The translations under genes were made by a program, and so were the position numbers. The notes beneath the pieces were generated by a model. The model did not search any database. It saw nothing but the letters and a program-made list of their open reading frames with translations, and was not told the DNA's origin. Source: Allium sativum (lineage: Eukaryota > Streptophyta > Magnoliopsida > Asparagales > Amaryllidaceae). Taken from it: a stretch of DNA of 64,000 bases. The DNA is taken from contig CM060915.1 of the NCBI GenBank assembly GCA_030737875.1, forward strand, positions 635,688,786-635,752,785, in the 5' to 3' direction. Of this stretch, positions 23,329-35,720 are shown piece after piece (position 1 is the stretch's first letter; each line of letters opens with the position of its first letter).

Positions 23329-24716
23329 TGGTTAAATTGCATTTCATTTTACAAATCATTCTGCATTTGATACACCTTTGGGTACTATCTTTCAATTATA
23401 GAAAAAATTTACAGTGTGGACACTGTTTAGTTCTAGTGTTGGGGGGGGGGGGAGTCTGCATTTCACTCATTTTCGTTTTTTTTTCTTTATTTTTCTTTCT
23501 TTTCATTTTCATCATTTAAATAGGACCATCATGCATTTTAAATCGTAGTAACATACCATTTTTTTTTTGAAAAATGACTCATTTTAGATTTGATACAACA
23601 AAATAAGTTGAGGAATGTTAATCAGTTGATAGTATTTTTTTTCTCTCAACTTAGATCAAATAAGAAATATAATGAAAAGTTTAATTTTGAGGGATAATAG
23701 TGTAACCGGTACATAGGGAGATTCTTAGGTGATGGCCATGAAATCTATTCTATATTGTAGACTTTGTTTAAATAAGTGGAGGACTTAAAATACTTATATT
23801 GGCTTTTCAAATCTTTAAAACTAAGTTGTGTTAAGTTGAATTCACGTAACTCTCTTTTGTGCTTATATTTTCAATAATAATAATAATAATCCAAGGGTAT
23901 CCAACATTGCTTGTATATCGAGCGTTGGTATGCAAACCCGCCAAGCTCTATCCGACATGTTGTTGACAAAGTCATCGTTGGAATATCTTGGTCTCATTTT
24001 ATGAGATTGGACACCTAAGGATTACCGACACGTTGTTGACAAAGTCAAAGTCAGTCTGCACAATCCGCCAAGCTCTTTACCCACTCTCCGTTAGTCCGCG
24101 AGGCAGTGTATGGGTGGTAAACCTTGGTCTTCTAAGTTAGGTGTATGTACTTAATCATAAATTTTAACTTTTATAGAAATAGAGAATAAGCGATGATGCC
24201 CAAACATTTCTTGACCTTATTGATTTGACTAGCCATACACAAGGAAATTTGAATACCACTTTACAAACTGTGCCAAGCAAACTAAGAATTTATTTCATGG
24301 TTGCACTATGTTATCAACCGAACTAACTGGCCAAACTGGAATTTAACATTTGAAAACTTGATTTATATTGAAAATTTGTGACAAGTTGAGGTATCTAAAA
24401 TAAAATCAACTGACTAGAAATTGTTAATTTAATTTGTTGTACCACTTCAGAAACAAGTCTTGTTTTCATTTTTGCTTTTATTTTGCATATGTCCATTGCA
24501 TTCATGTGGTTTCATTAGAATCATAGCATACTGCATTTGGATTTTGTGGGTAGTATCCGCTGAAAACCCTCACGAGACACCACTCGTCCTACTAGGGACA
24601 CCTAGAGGTTTAGCAGCTTGTTGCATGCGCTCAATACAATCGTGTTTCCTACGAAAGTGCGACCTATCTAGTCTAGTTTTTTCATTTCTTGTTTTTCTCG
24701 AGGACGAGTAAAAGAT
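23329..24716 (+). other. 3' non-coding region of Athila-type element
   Basis: Where polymerase would be expected there is 1.4 kb of non-coding sequence. A run of 12 G around 23441-23452 follows TTCTAGTGTT and looks like an extra, internal PPT. At 23930-24120 the phrases CCGCCAAGCTCT and GTTGTTGACAAAGTCA each occur twice. The short frames at 23328-23519 and 24460-24711 show no envelope-like features. Confidence 0.65.
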
Positions 24717-24727
24717 AAGTGTGGGGG
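24717..24727 (+). other. PPT of Athila-type element
   Basis: AAGTGTGGGGG, four bases before the 3' LTR. Confidence 0.8.
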
Positions 24728-24731
24728 TATT

Positions 24732-25661
24732 TGATTGACATAGAAATGTGTTTATTTTATGCTCTTATTTCTTATCTTTTGTATATAAATAAATATTACT
24801 TGGATATTGTTTTGTTACTTTTACAGATATTCCAACCCAGCCCGCATGCAACCAGAAAAATAGAGAAATGGAGATCAAATTGGTATATATTTACATTTTG
24901 AAGAATTGTAGATGAAGATCTCACATCTAGTTGCTGTTGGACAAGAAAATGATTGGTAGAAAGACCAAGAATTTCTCAAATCAAGGGAAGCTTGTCAAAG
25001 AACCAAGTGGAAAAGAAGAAAGGCCAAAAATTTAATAGATTTAACTAAGGCCCATTTGAAACTCTCATTGTAACCTCTTTTGTGAATTCCCTAAGGCCCA
25101 TCTATCATTGTATTAGGGTTAGGGCTAGGGTTTGGCTATCTATCCTATAAATACCCTTGTAATGTCATTGTAGCCACCATCCATTATTCTGTATTCTCTT
25201 CTCCATTAATAAAAGTTCTTCCTTTTTACTATTTCTGCAATTTTCTTTCTTAGCAATAGGTGTTGTCTTCACAATTAGTTTTGGAAGAGCACCAATTGTA
25301 TTTTACATTTGTTTCATTAGTGATTAGTCGTTTGATTAGTTTCAACGACAATCCTAATTTTATTTTTGTTGTTCTTCTTATTCTGCACTTTTATTTTCTG
25401 CATTGTTGTTCTTGTTTTGCAATTTACTTTCTTTAGTGATTAATCGTTGATTAGATTCAACGATAATTCTAAGTTCGCAATTTCAGTTTGTTTTTATTTC
25501 AACAAAATCTCCAGGCTTCGTCTAACTCGCCCAAGAGATTAGATAAATAATTTGATTTTAATTTACCTCCCTGTGTTCGACCTGTATGCTACACACCTGT
25601 GCGCTTGCAGAATTTTATTACAAATATCGCTCTTTTCTAATTCATAGATTAGCGACGATCA
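24732..25661 (+). repeat. 3' LTR of Athila-type element (930 bp)
   Basis: Near-identical to 17428-18357: about 11 single-base differences by eye and no indel. Confidence 0.94.
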
Positions 25662-25666
25662 CTTGT
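25662..25666. repeat. TSD of Athila-type element, right copy (CTTGT)
   Basis: Exact repeat of 17423-17427. Confidence 0.93.
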
Positions 25667-26117
25667 GTTATGAATTTAAGACCGAAAGTATTTCAGACTG
25701 ATCCAGGTGAATTTTGCTTTGCTTCAAATGTTCTTGGGTCAGACCGAGTGTATTATCAGGTTAGGTTTTCACTTGGAGCTTCAGGAGCGAGGCTGGAGAC
25801 AAGACGTATACTATAATTTCTAGTAATTAATATTTCCGCTATGTGTATTGTAATGATCTGTTATATACTCCGATGTTGTAACATATATATAGTTTCCTTT
25901 TGAGTAAAGAGCTGTTGATATATTATATTTTATTCGTTCCGCTATGAGATTTTGGTCTTCATTTTCTTCTATTCTTATATTTCTTTCTTTCTTCTCTGAC
26001 CCACTAATTTCTTTCCCTTAACAATCTGGGTTTTCGGTACTTGGATTTTTGAAAAAGTAATACAAAATTATGAATTATTGTTGAAAATTCGAGCATCATA
26101 TTTTCTGGGTCGTTGCA
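25667..26117 (+). mobile_element. Old LTR A', segment 3 (3' end)
   Basis: Continues A' to its 3' end. TATTTCCGCTATGTGTATTG (25829) and TTATTCGTTCCGCTATGAGA (25930) match 7600-7620 and 7685-7705 of LTR A. It ends GGGTCGTTGCA at 26117, a mutated form of GGGTCATTACA. Confidence 0.75.
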
Positions 26118-27811
26118 GTTATTGGCTATGATGTATCCATGCTATCAACCTGAATATCATTAAAATTCTATAAGTTGTTACATAAATCTTTTGGACATCA
26201 AATGCCTGGACTGTGAAATAGATTGAAATGATATATATGTATATTTATGACATTTGATATGAGTTGAAATGATTTATACTCGCGTAATTGAAATTAAATG
26301 GTTGCTTGGCCATATGGTAGAAACCAAATTATAAATATTGAATTTGGTCAAATGAAATGTTGTTAAGTGAGATAAATAAATCTTGACTTAAATAATTGGG
26401 TTTAGAATCTTAAAATTGGAATTAAGATTTAATTTGAAATTCATCGAAATTGGATTACTTCAAGCTTAATTCTGAAAAATTGAAATCTAAGTTTTAAAAC
26501 CAAATTTATAGAATGTGTTGGCTTTGGATCGAGTTTCTGATGAGCGAGGCTAGGCTAAGGTTTGGGTAGTTCGCCAGTTGTTTTCTTCTCGACTATGGCT
26601 CGGGATTTGGATTGGTAACTCTATGTGCAATGGCTTGACTTTTTACGTTTGATGCTACTAGCGTGGTGTTCTAGCGCTTCTAATCGAAGTATTTCATTGG
26701 CTACTAGTAATGGTTGTTTTTACGTTGTATGTAACTATAGGTTGTTAGCAATTTTGGCTTCTTACGGTCATCTTAAGCATGTTATCATGTTGCCAATTGC
26801 ATCCCCTTGGAGATTTCTTAGCAACAAAGAGGACTTCCTTGTGTGGCCTATCTGTTTTTCCTCATTTCCTAGCATCCTTTTTTGCCATTGTTTGTTACAG
26901 AAACCTTTGTCACTATGTTATGTTTGTTGCGTTTGAAGTTGTGCCTTTGTGCTGGATTGGCACTACAACCTTTGTATTGGAATTGGACCTCTATTGTTGC
27001 ATGCAAGGATGTTGGTTTAGGGAATATTATGTGCCAGTTTAGTCTTGTTGTGTTGCAATGCTAGATTGGGTTAGGTGAGGATGTTTGTGATTGCTATTTG
27101 AGGTTATTAAACATGAAATTGTGATGATGTTCTGGTTTTAGCTTTTAGTGAGGTTATGCAGGTAGCTTTTGCTACTGTTTGTTACTTGTATTAAGTAACT
27201 TAAACCAATATAATGTATGTATTTTTGTTATTTTGTATGCTTTTAGCAACAGTCTGGTGAATGAAGTTTGATCTGCAATTTGTAGTTGCTCCCTGCGTAG
27301 AGTTTGGTTGTTGTAGTCGTCTAGACATATAGTCTAGCTCTTATTCTATAAGCTAGGTTAGTTGTAGTGATTAATCCACTATAAAGCCCGACTGTAGTGT
27401 ACTAGTTAGGTAGTTATTATATCTCTTATACCAATTTGTATATATTAGGTATTATAACAAAAATTGTTACGGACCACTATAAAAATCGGTCGGTTTTGCC
27501 AAAAAATTGAAGCTAACGTTGATTGGAAATTGGAATTTGAATCGATGATAAATTGAACTTGAAATGATTTAAAATTTATTTCAAATTGAAATACAAGATT
27601 GAAACGATTTAAATTGAATTTGAAACTTGGAATTAAGTTCAACTGATTTAAGTGGAAATAAAATATTTTAATCCGAAATATTTTATTGAAATTATTTTTA
27701 GATTAGTATTACTTTACATTTATATATAAACTATTTTCACATATACCGTTTATTTTCATTCTATTCTATAAGTAATTATTTTCCATCAAACTATTATATT
27801 GTGAATTTAAT

Positions 27812-27872
<61 letters not shown>

Positions 27873-28479
27873 CAAGCAAAAGTCTATTTTCAAACTAAGC
27901 AGTTATGATTCCAAAACCATATTGAATGTAATATACATTAGAAATGGTAACGGTGACTTGAAAGTCTTAAATACTAATTGTTTATGATAATGATACGAAA
28001 TCATGAAAGTGGAAACTTGAATCCAATATTGAATTAATTATACTTATAATAATAGAGAATCTAAATTTGAACTGAATTGAGTTTTGACATACAATATAAT
28101 GTTTTATTTAAACATAAAATGACCATGGCATGAAAAAATGTCGACTGTTGTTAGAAAGACCTTAACTAGAGAATGACATATTCTGTATCGATACAGGAGC
28201 CACTTTACAACTATGTATGCGGAGGATGTTCTAGAATGAAGTGGTTAAATTGTTGAATGTTTACTGGAATGATGTAAGAGAATGATGATGGATAATCAAC
28301 ACTTGTGTCACAATTAAAATTACTAAAACATGAGCTTATATCAGGCCAATAAGGTTGGCTTGTGACCTTGATCCCTCCTATTGTTATCATGATTTTGAAA
28401 ATAGACAGGTGCACCCTTTTGTTTGCATTGACGGATGCGTTGGCTGGTACGAGTTATGGGTAGATAAAATGGGTAAACT
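26118..28479 (+). other. Probable decayed interior of A', non-coding
   Basis: It lies directly after the A' LTR end. TTGGCTATGATG at 26121-26132 could be a worn tRNA-iMet PBS. The AT-rich parts (26140-26500, 27450-28100) resemble the texture of the interior of A. The part from 26530 to 27420 is less AT-rich and I do not recognise it; its frames (for example 26625-26936, 103 codons) have no known domain. At 28180-28200 a short reading gives CIDTGAT, too little to call a protease. Confidence 0.4.
27811..27870. repeat. Compound microsatellite (TA)n(TG)n
   Basis: About 10 TA units followed by about 19 GT units, ending TATATC. Confidence 0.95.
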
Positions 28480-29615
28480 TGTAGCATCCTACGGTAACAT
28501 CTCATGATTTTAATAACAAAATTATCAAAGTAATTAGTAACGCGTGTTTAAAATTTGAAAACAAACGTTGTAAAATGAGCAATAAATAAAAAGTTGACAC
28601 TATGCAAGCTAAACATGCAACGGAATATATTGAATTAAATAAATATAAACAAAAGAATGAATGGAAGTTAATGAATAGTACTTATTAAATAATCAGAAAG
28701 TATATGCACACATTAATTTTGTAAACAGTGTGCGCTTGATTTTAAAAGTAACAGAAGATTAATAACATTAACATGTTTACAAACTTAACCAATTGCTAAA
28801 ATAGGAAAAACATGTTGTGATAAAAAGGATTAAATAAAGGAAGGGAAAGTAATTAATACCAAAATGGCAACATTCCCTTTAATTGACAATGCATGACATA
28901 AATGACATTAAAAAACATTGGAAATAGATAAGTAATATTAACACACATGTGAATGCACACACATATAGATATATTTAATATAAATATATTTAGACATAAA
29001 TTACAAAAGTAACACGCAAAATAAATGGTATAAAACCATATAATAAACAGGAAGTTTGAATAACGTTAATTAAGTAACGTTTCGATTTAAAAATGGATAT
29101 GCGTGTATTAATTATACACGTTTGAAATTGAAAATAAAATGTGTGTTAAGATGGTAAATGTTAAAAATAACGTTCATGGAATTAAAAATGTTAAACATGA
29201 AAAATAAAAGAATTATTATGCGCACATTGATTGCGCATTTGAATTTGAATAAGAATGCTTGTCAAAAAAAGGAAATAATCAATAAAATCGTTAGAAAATA
29301 AAACGTTTAAGCATATCGATAATCATATAGCTAAACGACCCGATGTACGATTTTCAAAATCGTATATGGGTCAACCCATACCTGAAGTGGATCGACCAAA
29401 GAGTCGACACACTTGAGGACTGGGTCGACCCATTTTAGGTTAGGGCAGTGTGATTTATTTCATTGTTAATGGCCTTGGTCTAATTTGTTTCAATCAGACA
29501 GACGTGGTTCTTTTGAGCAACTATTAGTAAACCAATAGAGCCTAGCTTCCAACTCATATTTTCTGAAAGGGCATCAGAGTTATGCCATTACCCTTCTCCG
29601 CCAAACACTTCAGAA

Positions 29616-29616
<1 letters not shown>

Positions 29617-29642
<26 letters not shown>
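29617..29642. repeat. (TA)n microsatellite
   Basis: About 13 TA units. Confidence 0.95.
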
Positions 29643-29646
<4 letters not shown>

Positions 29647-29899
29647 TTTTAGGGTCTCCGATTCGAGGTTTGGAGATGAAAGGTTGTAGATTAAGCTATA
29701 TGTGCTCATAATTCTTGTTCATGTGAAATTCAAATTAGAGAAACCACGAATGTCAAATCCATATCAGATTAAGAATTGGGGAGAAATTAGGTTAGTGGAT
29801 CTAAATTATATTTTCCTATAATAGTTTATTATATATTTTGATTTCTGTAAAAATTTGTAATATGTTCTCTTCTTCCTCTTTCCCCCTTTCTACATCGGA

Positions 29900-29957
29900 A
29901 TATATATATATATATATATATAAACACACACATACATACGTGCGTGTGTGTGTTTTA
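29900..29957. repeat. (AT)n microsatellite followed by a CA/TG hairpin
   Basis: About 11 AT units, then AAACACACACATACATACG followed by TGCGTGTGTGTGTTTT. The CA-rich and TG-rich halves can pair almost completely. Confidence 0.85.
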
Positions 29958-32368
29958 TGTTGAATTTTGGTTATGCACAAAATATACATAAACTTGAAAT
30001 GTTGGCATGTATATAATCGAATTGTGCACCTAATTTATTCGACTAATTATTATCCTTTTTGTTTGCACGCATTGGAAAACATAATTTAATTGGAATTATG
30101 AACAAAAAGGGGAATTTGATAATTGTGGGCATGACAAAATTAATATTATATACAAAAAATTTGCAGTTAAATGGTAAATCTAAGAATTTCTATGTTGATT
30201 TGAATAGGTTACCTTTCAAATTTAGAACGAAATGAATATAGAAATTGTTGGGATTCAAAAGGAGACATAACCCAACTATATTCAAATTTACTATAATTAT
30301 GTAAAAGGGGAAAATAAGTTGAAAACATGAACTAATCTATGCCAATTAAAATATGAAATCAGAAATAGCTTAGATTGATTGGTTAGGTAAAAGAGAATAT
30401 ATATTCATAGTTTGGTTTGAAAAAGATGTAGAAAACATAATTGAAAGTTTAAACTAAATAAAGGCATGGATTAGAGCAAAATAGGGATTTAGCCATATTG
30501 AGCACTTAAATTAAAAATAACTGAAATATATGTCTTGCAATTATGGGTTTCAATGGCGGTCATTACCTTAAACTATAGAAATGGATTTTTTTTATAGTTT
30601 TGATTACCATTCAATTGGGAATAGACCTAACTTCCTAAAATGAATAAATTGTAAAGATAGAAGAAGAAAAGGTAACATAAATGAAAGATGACATAAAAAG
30701 ATAAAGACTTAATGTAAACTTATAACTAGAATATAATAAGCACAGTTAAGTGGAAATAATGTATAAGAAATAACATAAGGGTTATAATCTGGAAAATGAA
30801 AAGAAAGAAATAAAGCATATTATAAATAAATAAATAGGAGTTTGGACACTAAGTCTGGTAAGCTTATAGATATTCTATGGTGGCCTTACGACTAGGCGAA
30901 ACTATGAAAAGTTTATTTATAAATAAATAATATTCGATTAACTGGATTAATGAATATTATAAATCAACGAAAAAGGAAAAGTGAAACGCTTAATAATAAA
31001 TTAGACATAAGGTCCAATTAATATAGCGGTATGTGTTTAGTCCAATCCGTGGGGATAAAGATCCCAATAGGGGCAAATCATCGAAGGTGTCGGGGGACAT
31101 GGTGGAAGCACGTCCAGCTTATTTGATGGGACTAGAAGGAAGTGCGGGTCTTCTACGAGACGTGAGGATACTCCGTGATGGTCCTTTATGGTAGGCCCTG
31201 GGCTATACCCACAAAGGTATGGTCCGTACAATACCATTCGGTGAGTATGCCTTGATTGCATCTGTCGTTATAGGCAGCCTAAAGACCGATTGGGATGATT
31301 TTAGGATGATTCGGCGGCTTCCTTGGCTCGTAGGCAGGGAGGCTTCGTGTCAAGTCCTAACAAATGATAGTAGATCATTAGATACATGTCACCGTCAGTT
31401 GAAGCGAGTTTGGTAAAGACTGGAGCTAAACCAAGAGGCCATTGATCTCCATTATTGGGTCATTGGATAAGGGATCACATGGATGTTTAGATTGGTTGTT
31501 AGGGCGGTCACTTAGCTCTTTTCATTAGTTGGGGGGCTGGGTGGGGTCAAAGCCATCATAAAAAGGAAGATCAAATTTTGATATATGTATTATAAGCCTA
31601 ACATAGCCATTATTTTGGGCCAATCGAAGCCATTCTTGATAGATATAGAAAGCTCCCACCTTAATTTCGTGTAAGTACTCAGGTTAGAGCGCCTTTATGG
31701 CGTAGTAGTAGAAGCTTGTTCGCTTTCATAGCATAGATTAGTACACTTTCGTGGGGAAGTGATGTTGACGTAGTGCGCCTTTGCAATATGGTCTAGTATG
31801 CTTTCGTAGCATAATGATGGAGGTCTTGTACCTTTTCATAATACGTACGTAGAGATGTCTCGAAAGGGTATTATTGGAGTATCTCGATATATTGGGTAAA
31901 TAACTATATATATACGATTTATCAGGTTAATATACTTAGGAGTATATGGGTATGATTTATGCGTGAAACTGGAAGTGTAATGTGCTATAAACCCAAAAAT
32001 AACTTAATAATGGTAAACAAGTGATAGGACATTAAATGTAGTGCTATTTATAGAAAGTATAATTTGTCCATTCACCAGAATTTTTGTTCTGACCCCTTCT
32101 CATAAAAAACCCACAGGTTTGACAGGCGGTTGAGATTATTGAACGTAAAGACACTTGTTAGACAGTGTCATTATAAGGATGGGTATTTACTAACTATTGT
32201 ATTTTATTCGTTCCACTGTTAGATATTTTATTATGAGCTCTGATATATTTTATCTTTGCATTTTACAGGATACCAGACAAGCCAACTTGAATTTCAACGG
32301 ATGGACTTTTAGCATTTTGCAAATAAATAAATAAATAAATCGAGCTTGCTGAAATCTGGGTTGTTACA

Positions 32369-32502
32369 CATACCGTGAGCATTGCCCCACATGCCTTGCC
32401 ATATTTTATCCTTACAAGAGCACACTACGAGTTTGGTTTATACATAATACGTGTTAAGGTGGATTGGTGTAAAGCCTTAATGCTATTTTAATATTTATTT
32501 TA
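32369..32502. other. Short unassigned spacer between F and E
   Basis: 134 bases with no recognisable feature. Its last five bases are TTTTA, the same 5-mer that follows LTR D at 63454-63458. Confidence 0.5.
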
Positions 32503-33289
32503 TGTAACGATACGCATTTTGCCCAGACCTAATCGATCACTAAATCGACTGAAACCGTTCAAAACCCGAATACGTTAACTCGGAGAATACAACACATCAG
32601 AACAAATAACAGAAGACTTTTATAAACATTACAATAATGTTACATCAGAGTACAAAATATCAGAGTACACTGAAATAATAATATAGCGGAAGATTAAATT
32701 ACAATAAATGCAATACACTATAGCGGAACAAATAATCACAGCGGAAGACTATCAATGCTCTGGACATACCTCTAAGCTTCGATCCGGAATCCTGCTCAAT
32801 ATATCTGCAAAATGATCTACTCGACTGCCAGTGTGGAAACGAGGGCACCTGAGTTTGCAAAGTGAAACAAACTACGGGTCAATCATGGGACTGGCATGAG
32901 AAATCTTACTTAACTTATCTAATAAGAAGGCTAATCACAGGACTGTGCCGCTAACGCGGAACAGGTTTACTCCATTTGGATTGATAGTGCATAAAATAAA
33001 GTAAATCGTAAAAGATGCAGATAAATTACAAGACAGATAATTAAAGCAGCGACAAATAAATAAAACTTTATTTCATTGATAAACAACTTGTACAAAGATT
33101 GTTTTACAATACCAAAGTATCCTATCTTCTTTACAAAAATAAAGAAGCATAAAATGATTTCCCCAAATAAAGCATGAGCCAGCCATAGCAGTAGAAGAGA
33201 GAGTCCAAGGCAACAGGTCAAAGATTCTTCAAGCTTGGAAACATTAATGATAAAAAAAAACTAAGCTATTCCCTCCCTGACTACCGGGT

Positions 33290-33307
33290 GGGGGGGGGGG
33301 GGGGGGG
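33290..33307. repeat. Poly-G run (18 G)
   Basis: Uninterrupted G run preceded by CCGGGT. Prone to length error in sequencing. Confidence 0.9.
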
Positions 33308-33689
33308 ACGGAAGAAAAGAGGCTAAAGCAAACTAGGTCAGACATAAAGTCCGGTAAGTCCAATGATTCTTAGTATTTAAACAAGGAAAAGGGTCATGAC
33401 ATGAACAAACTAAATATAAGACTAAACCATAGTAACAAGATAATATGGGATAAGCCTGGGATATGGCAAGATAAACTGAATGTACCGATAAAACTGAATG
33501 TACTGATAATCTGAATGTACTGATAAACTAAATGCGCTTCTACTCCTTCTCTACTTCGCAACTACCCTGTTTATACTGATTTCTATATCTCTGCACTACC
33601 TAACTAGTGTCCAAACTTGTGATCTATATAAAATGATCATATGATAACGTGATCCCAATCCCCGTAATCGTGGTTGCCTTTAGGTGTAC

Positions 33690-33870
33690 ATCTATTATGG
33701 GGATTCCATTTATTACCTAGATCTAATCTAGGGCTTACTATCGAGTGCTTACTAGATTCAACCAGGGTTTACGCTACCCAGGGCTACTGGGGTTTATGCT
33801 ACCTATTGAACGCTTCTCGGATTCAGGGTTTGCGCGACCTATGTCCAACTAGGGATTATGCTTCCTACTT
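33690..33870. repeat. Degenerate tandem repeat (AGGGTTTAYGCTACC type)
   Basis: AGGGCTTAC, AGGGTTTACGCTACC, GGGGTTTATGCTACC, AGGGTTTGCGCGACC and AGGGATTATGCTTCC recur at short spacing. Confidence 0.65.
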
Positions 33871-34212
33871 TGTATAAATTTCCCATGTGTCTGTGTTATT
33901 CGTCCCTCTCTTGCGTGTAGATACTCTGTGCTGGCCCCACCATAAGGTGTATCAAGCCTTATGATAGCGACCCGACAAGATTCAAGATGCACAGTGTATA
34001 ACTACTGGTACCCAGTATCTGCTTTTTCCCACTCTGGAGTACGTGCACGCCCGTAAACCGTTGGAACCTACACTGATGTACCCCCTGCCATTATCTTTGA
34101 CCGCTTATAATCATCCTAGTAATCGTGCCCCACCCTGCCTAGTTTCAGGGTACCATGATACATCTATGTGGGCTACTGCTGAAATGGATCCTCGTTGCTA
34201 GGGTTTCCTGCT

Positions 34213-35045
34213 GGTTAAGTTTGTGGGCCTATATATACAAATATTACCCACCTATACGAGATGTACTTAACCCTCCCACCGATTCTAGCATGTATTCTTA
34301 ACGGTTAAGTTTTGTGGGCCTATATTTACTAATATTACCCACCAACCCAACGTGCACTTAACCTTCCCACGGATTCAAGCATGTTTATTTAATGGTTAAG
34401 TTTTGTGGGCCTATATTTACTAATATTACCCACCTACCCGACGTGTACTTAACCTCCTACTCGTCAAGTCGTGATGGTTAAGCGGTTCTTATTAAGTTAA
34501 CCTTTCTTGCTTATCATGTTGGATTGGTTAAGTGTGATTTATTAACTTAACCCTGTTCATTCATCTGGTTATATTGGTTAAGTATCAATAATCAATTCAA
34601 GTTGACTTAACCCATCCACCTATCACGTCATGTTGGTTAAGTGTTTCCTTCTGGTGTTGACTTGACCCTATCTCAAATCATGTTATATTGGTTAAGTGTT
34701 GCCCTCTCGTTTTAACCTAACCCTTCCCATACATCATGTTATATAATTGGTTAAGTGTTTTCCTCTTGTATTACTTAACCCCACCACATGTCATTATATA
34801 TTTTGGTTAAGTGTTACCTTAGTTAACTTAACCCTATCATCCGCTTAATTAACATGTTACAACAGTTAAGTGTTCTAATTTTTCTTAACCTCACCCACTT
34901 GCCTAGTTAGCATGTTATTACGGTTAAGTGTTCTAAATTTACTTAACCTCACCATCTAGTTTGTTGAATTGGCTAAGTGTTTTCTCGATTACTTAACCCC
35001 GCCCTTCTTGTCTTTGTTAACATGTTATTATGGTTGTTTAACCTC
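34213..35045. repeat. Tandem array of GGTTAAGT...ACTTAACC hairpin units
   Basis: About 14 units with a spacing of 50-95 bases (often about 57). Each opens with GGTTAAGT or a variant and most close with ACTTAACC, its exact reverse complement, 10-20 bases on in the shorter units. Examples with perfect 8 bp arms are 34526-34552 and 34749-34780. The first three units share TTTTGTGGGCCTATAT. It lies inside LTR E and would form a row of stem-loops in either transcript. Confidence 0.85.
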
Positions 35046-35092
35046 ACCATTTTTAGCTTGATTTATTCATGAGCCTTAATTAATTAATTAAA

Positions 35093-35302
35093 GCACCAAC
35101 CACTCACATTAGACAGATATTGTTGTGGTTACTGGATGTGTCGATCGGTTCCGGGCAGGTTTACACCACAACTCAGTCTAACCTCGGGTCTTTCTGGGCT
35201 TGATGCACTAACCACCCACATTAGACAGGTATTGTTGTGGTCAATGGATGTGCCGGTCGGCTCCGGGCAGTTTTACACCATAACTCAGTCTAACCTCGGG
35301 TT
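35093..35302. repeat. Tandem duplication, 112 bp unit
   Basis: Two copies, starting at 35093 and 35205, with shared CACATTAGACAG, TATTGTTGTGG, TCCGGGCAG and ACTCAGTCTAACCTCGGG. Confidence 0.9.
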
Positions 35303-35329
35303 AGGCATATTCGTCTTTTACTAAATTTA

Positions 35330-35720
35330 CATATTTACTGTTTATGTAAATTTTTTCGTAAATCAATTTAGCCTAGATCATATTCATTTGTCATGCAAAT
35401 TAGCATATTTATATTCTATGCCCAAAACTTGATTTACCTATCAATCAGCCCAACTTGCAGTTTATACCAATTTAGATTTAATATTCCCCTTTTACAATTC
35501 ATGCCCAATCTAGATTAATATTCCAATTTACGGTTCATGTCAAAACTAGATTTAATGTTCTAGTTTACCGTTTATGTCCAAAACTTGGTTTACGCGCAAA
35601 TTACACACTTTGTGGCCAATTAAATTTATCAACTTATGCCCAAGTCTAATATGCATGTAATTTATTCACTATTATAGCAAATTTAGACTATGCCAACATA
35701 TTTATTATGCCAAACTAACT
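35330..35720. repeat. Degenerate short tandem repeat in LTR E
   Basis: Units of about 50-60 bases around ATGCCCAAAACTTGATTTA / ATTTACGGTTCATGTC. Confidence 0.55.

Larger units (their letters stand above)
17428..25661 (+). mobile_element. Athila-type non-autonomous LTR retrotransposon with Gag-protease only
   Basis: An 8.2 kb element with identical-length 930 bp LTRs, a perfect TSD, a tRNA-Asp PBS, a 2.1 kb leader, one open 928-codon Gag-protease frame, and a 1.4 kb non-coding 3' region with a PPT. No RT, RNase H or integrase is visible in any frame. The protease (DLGASVNLLP and LILGRPFLAT) is of the Athila kind. The two LTRs differ at about 11 positions by eye, roughly 1.2%, so the insertion is young. 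It sits inside old LTR A'. It resembles the published idea of TR-GAG elements, but also carries protease. Movement would need polymerase and integrase from a partner. Confidence 0.92.
28480..32368 (+). mobile_element. Degraded LTR-like block F, probably a solo or truncated LTR
   Basis: It starts TGTAGCATCC and ends CTGGGTTGTTACA, as LTRs of this group do. The sequence TTATTCGTTCCACTGTTAGA near 32206 matches the 3' block of the other LTRs. A GGTCGACCCA-type motif lies at 29420-29430. No PBS follows, and the flanks (AAACT and CATAC) do not match, so either the 5' limit is wrong, the TSD has decayed, or the block formed by recombination. No coding sequence; the frames at 31037-31261 and 31219-31416 overlap on opposite strands and have no recognisable product. 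Confidence 0.5.

Noticed and set aside
23328..23519. Envelope-like protein after Gag-protease
   Set aside because: 63 codons of low complexity across a poly-G run and T-rich tail; no signal of an Athila env-like protein.
28180..28215. Protease-like CIDTGAT reading
   Set aside because: Only seven residues match; the frame stops soon after and no Gag or RT lies nearby.
28475..32373. Complete solo LTR F with TSD
   Set aside because: Flanking 5-mers AAACT and CATAC do not match, so it is reported only as a degraded LTR-like block.
34213..35045. CRISPR array
   Set aside because: Repeats are degenerate and spacers are not unique; the surroundings are a plant retrotransposon.
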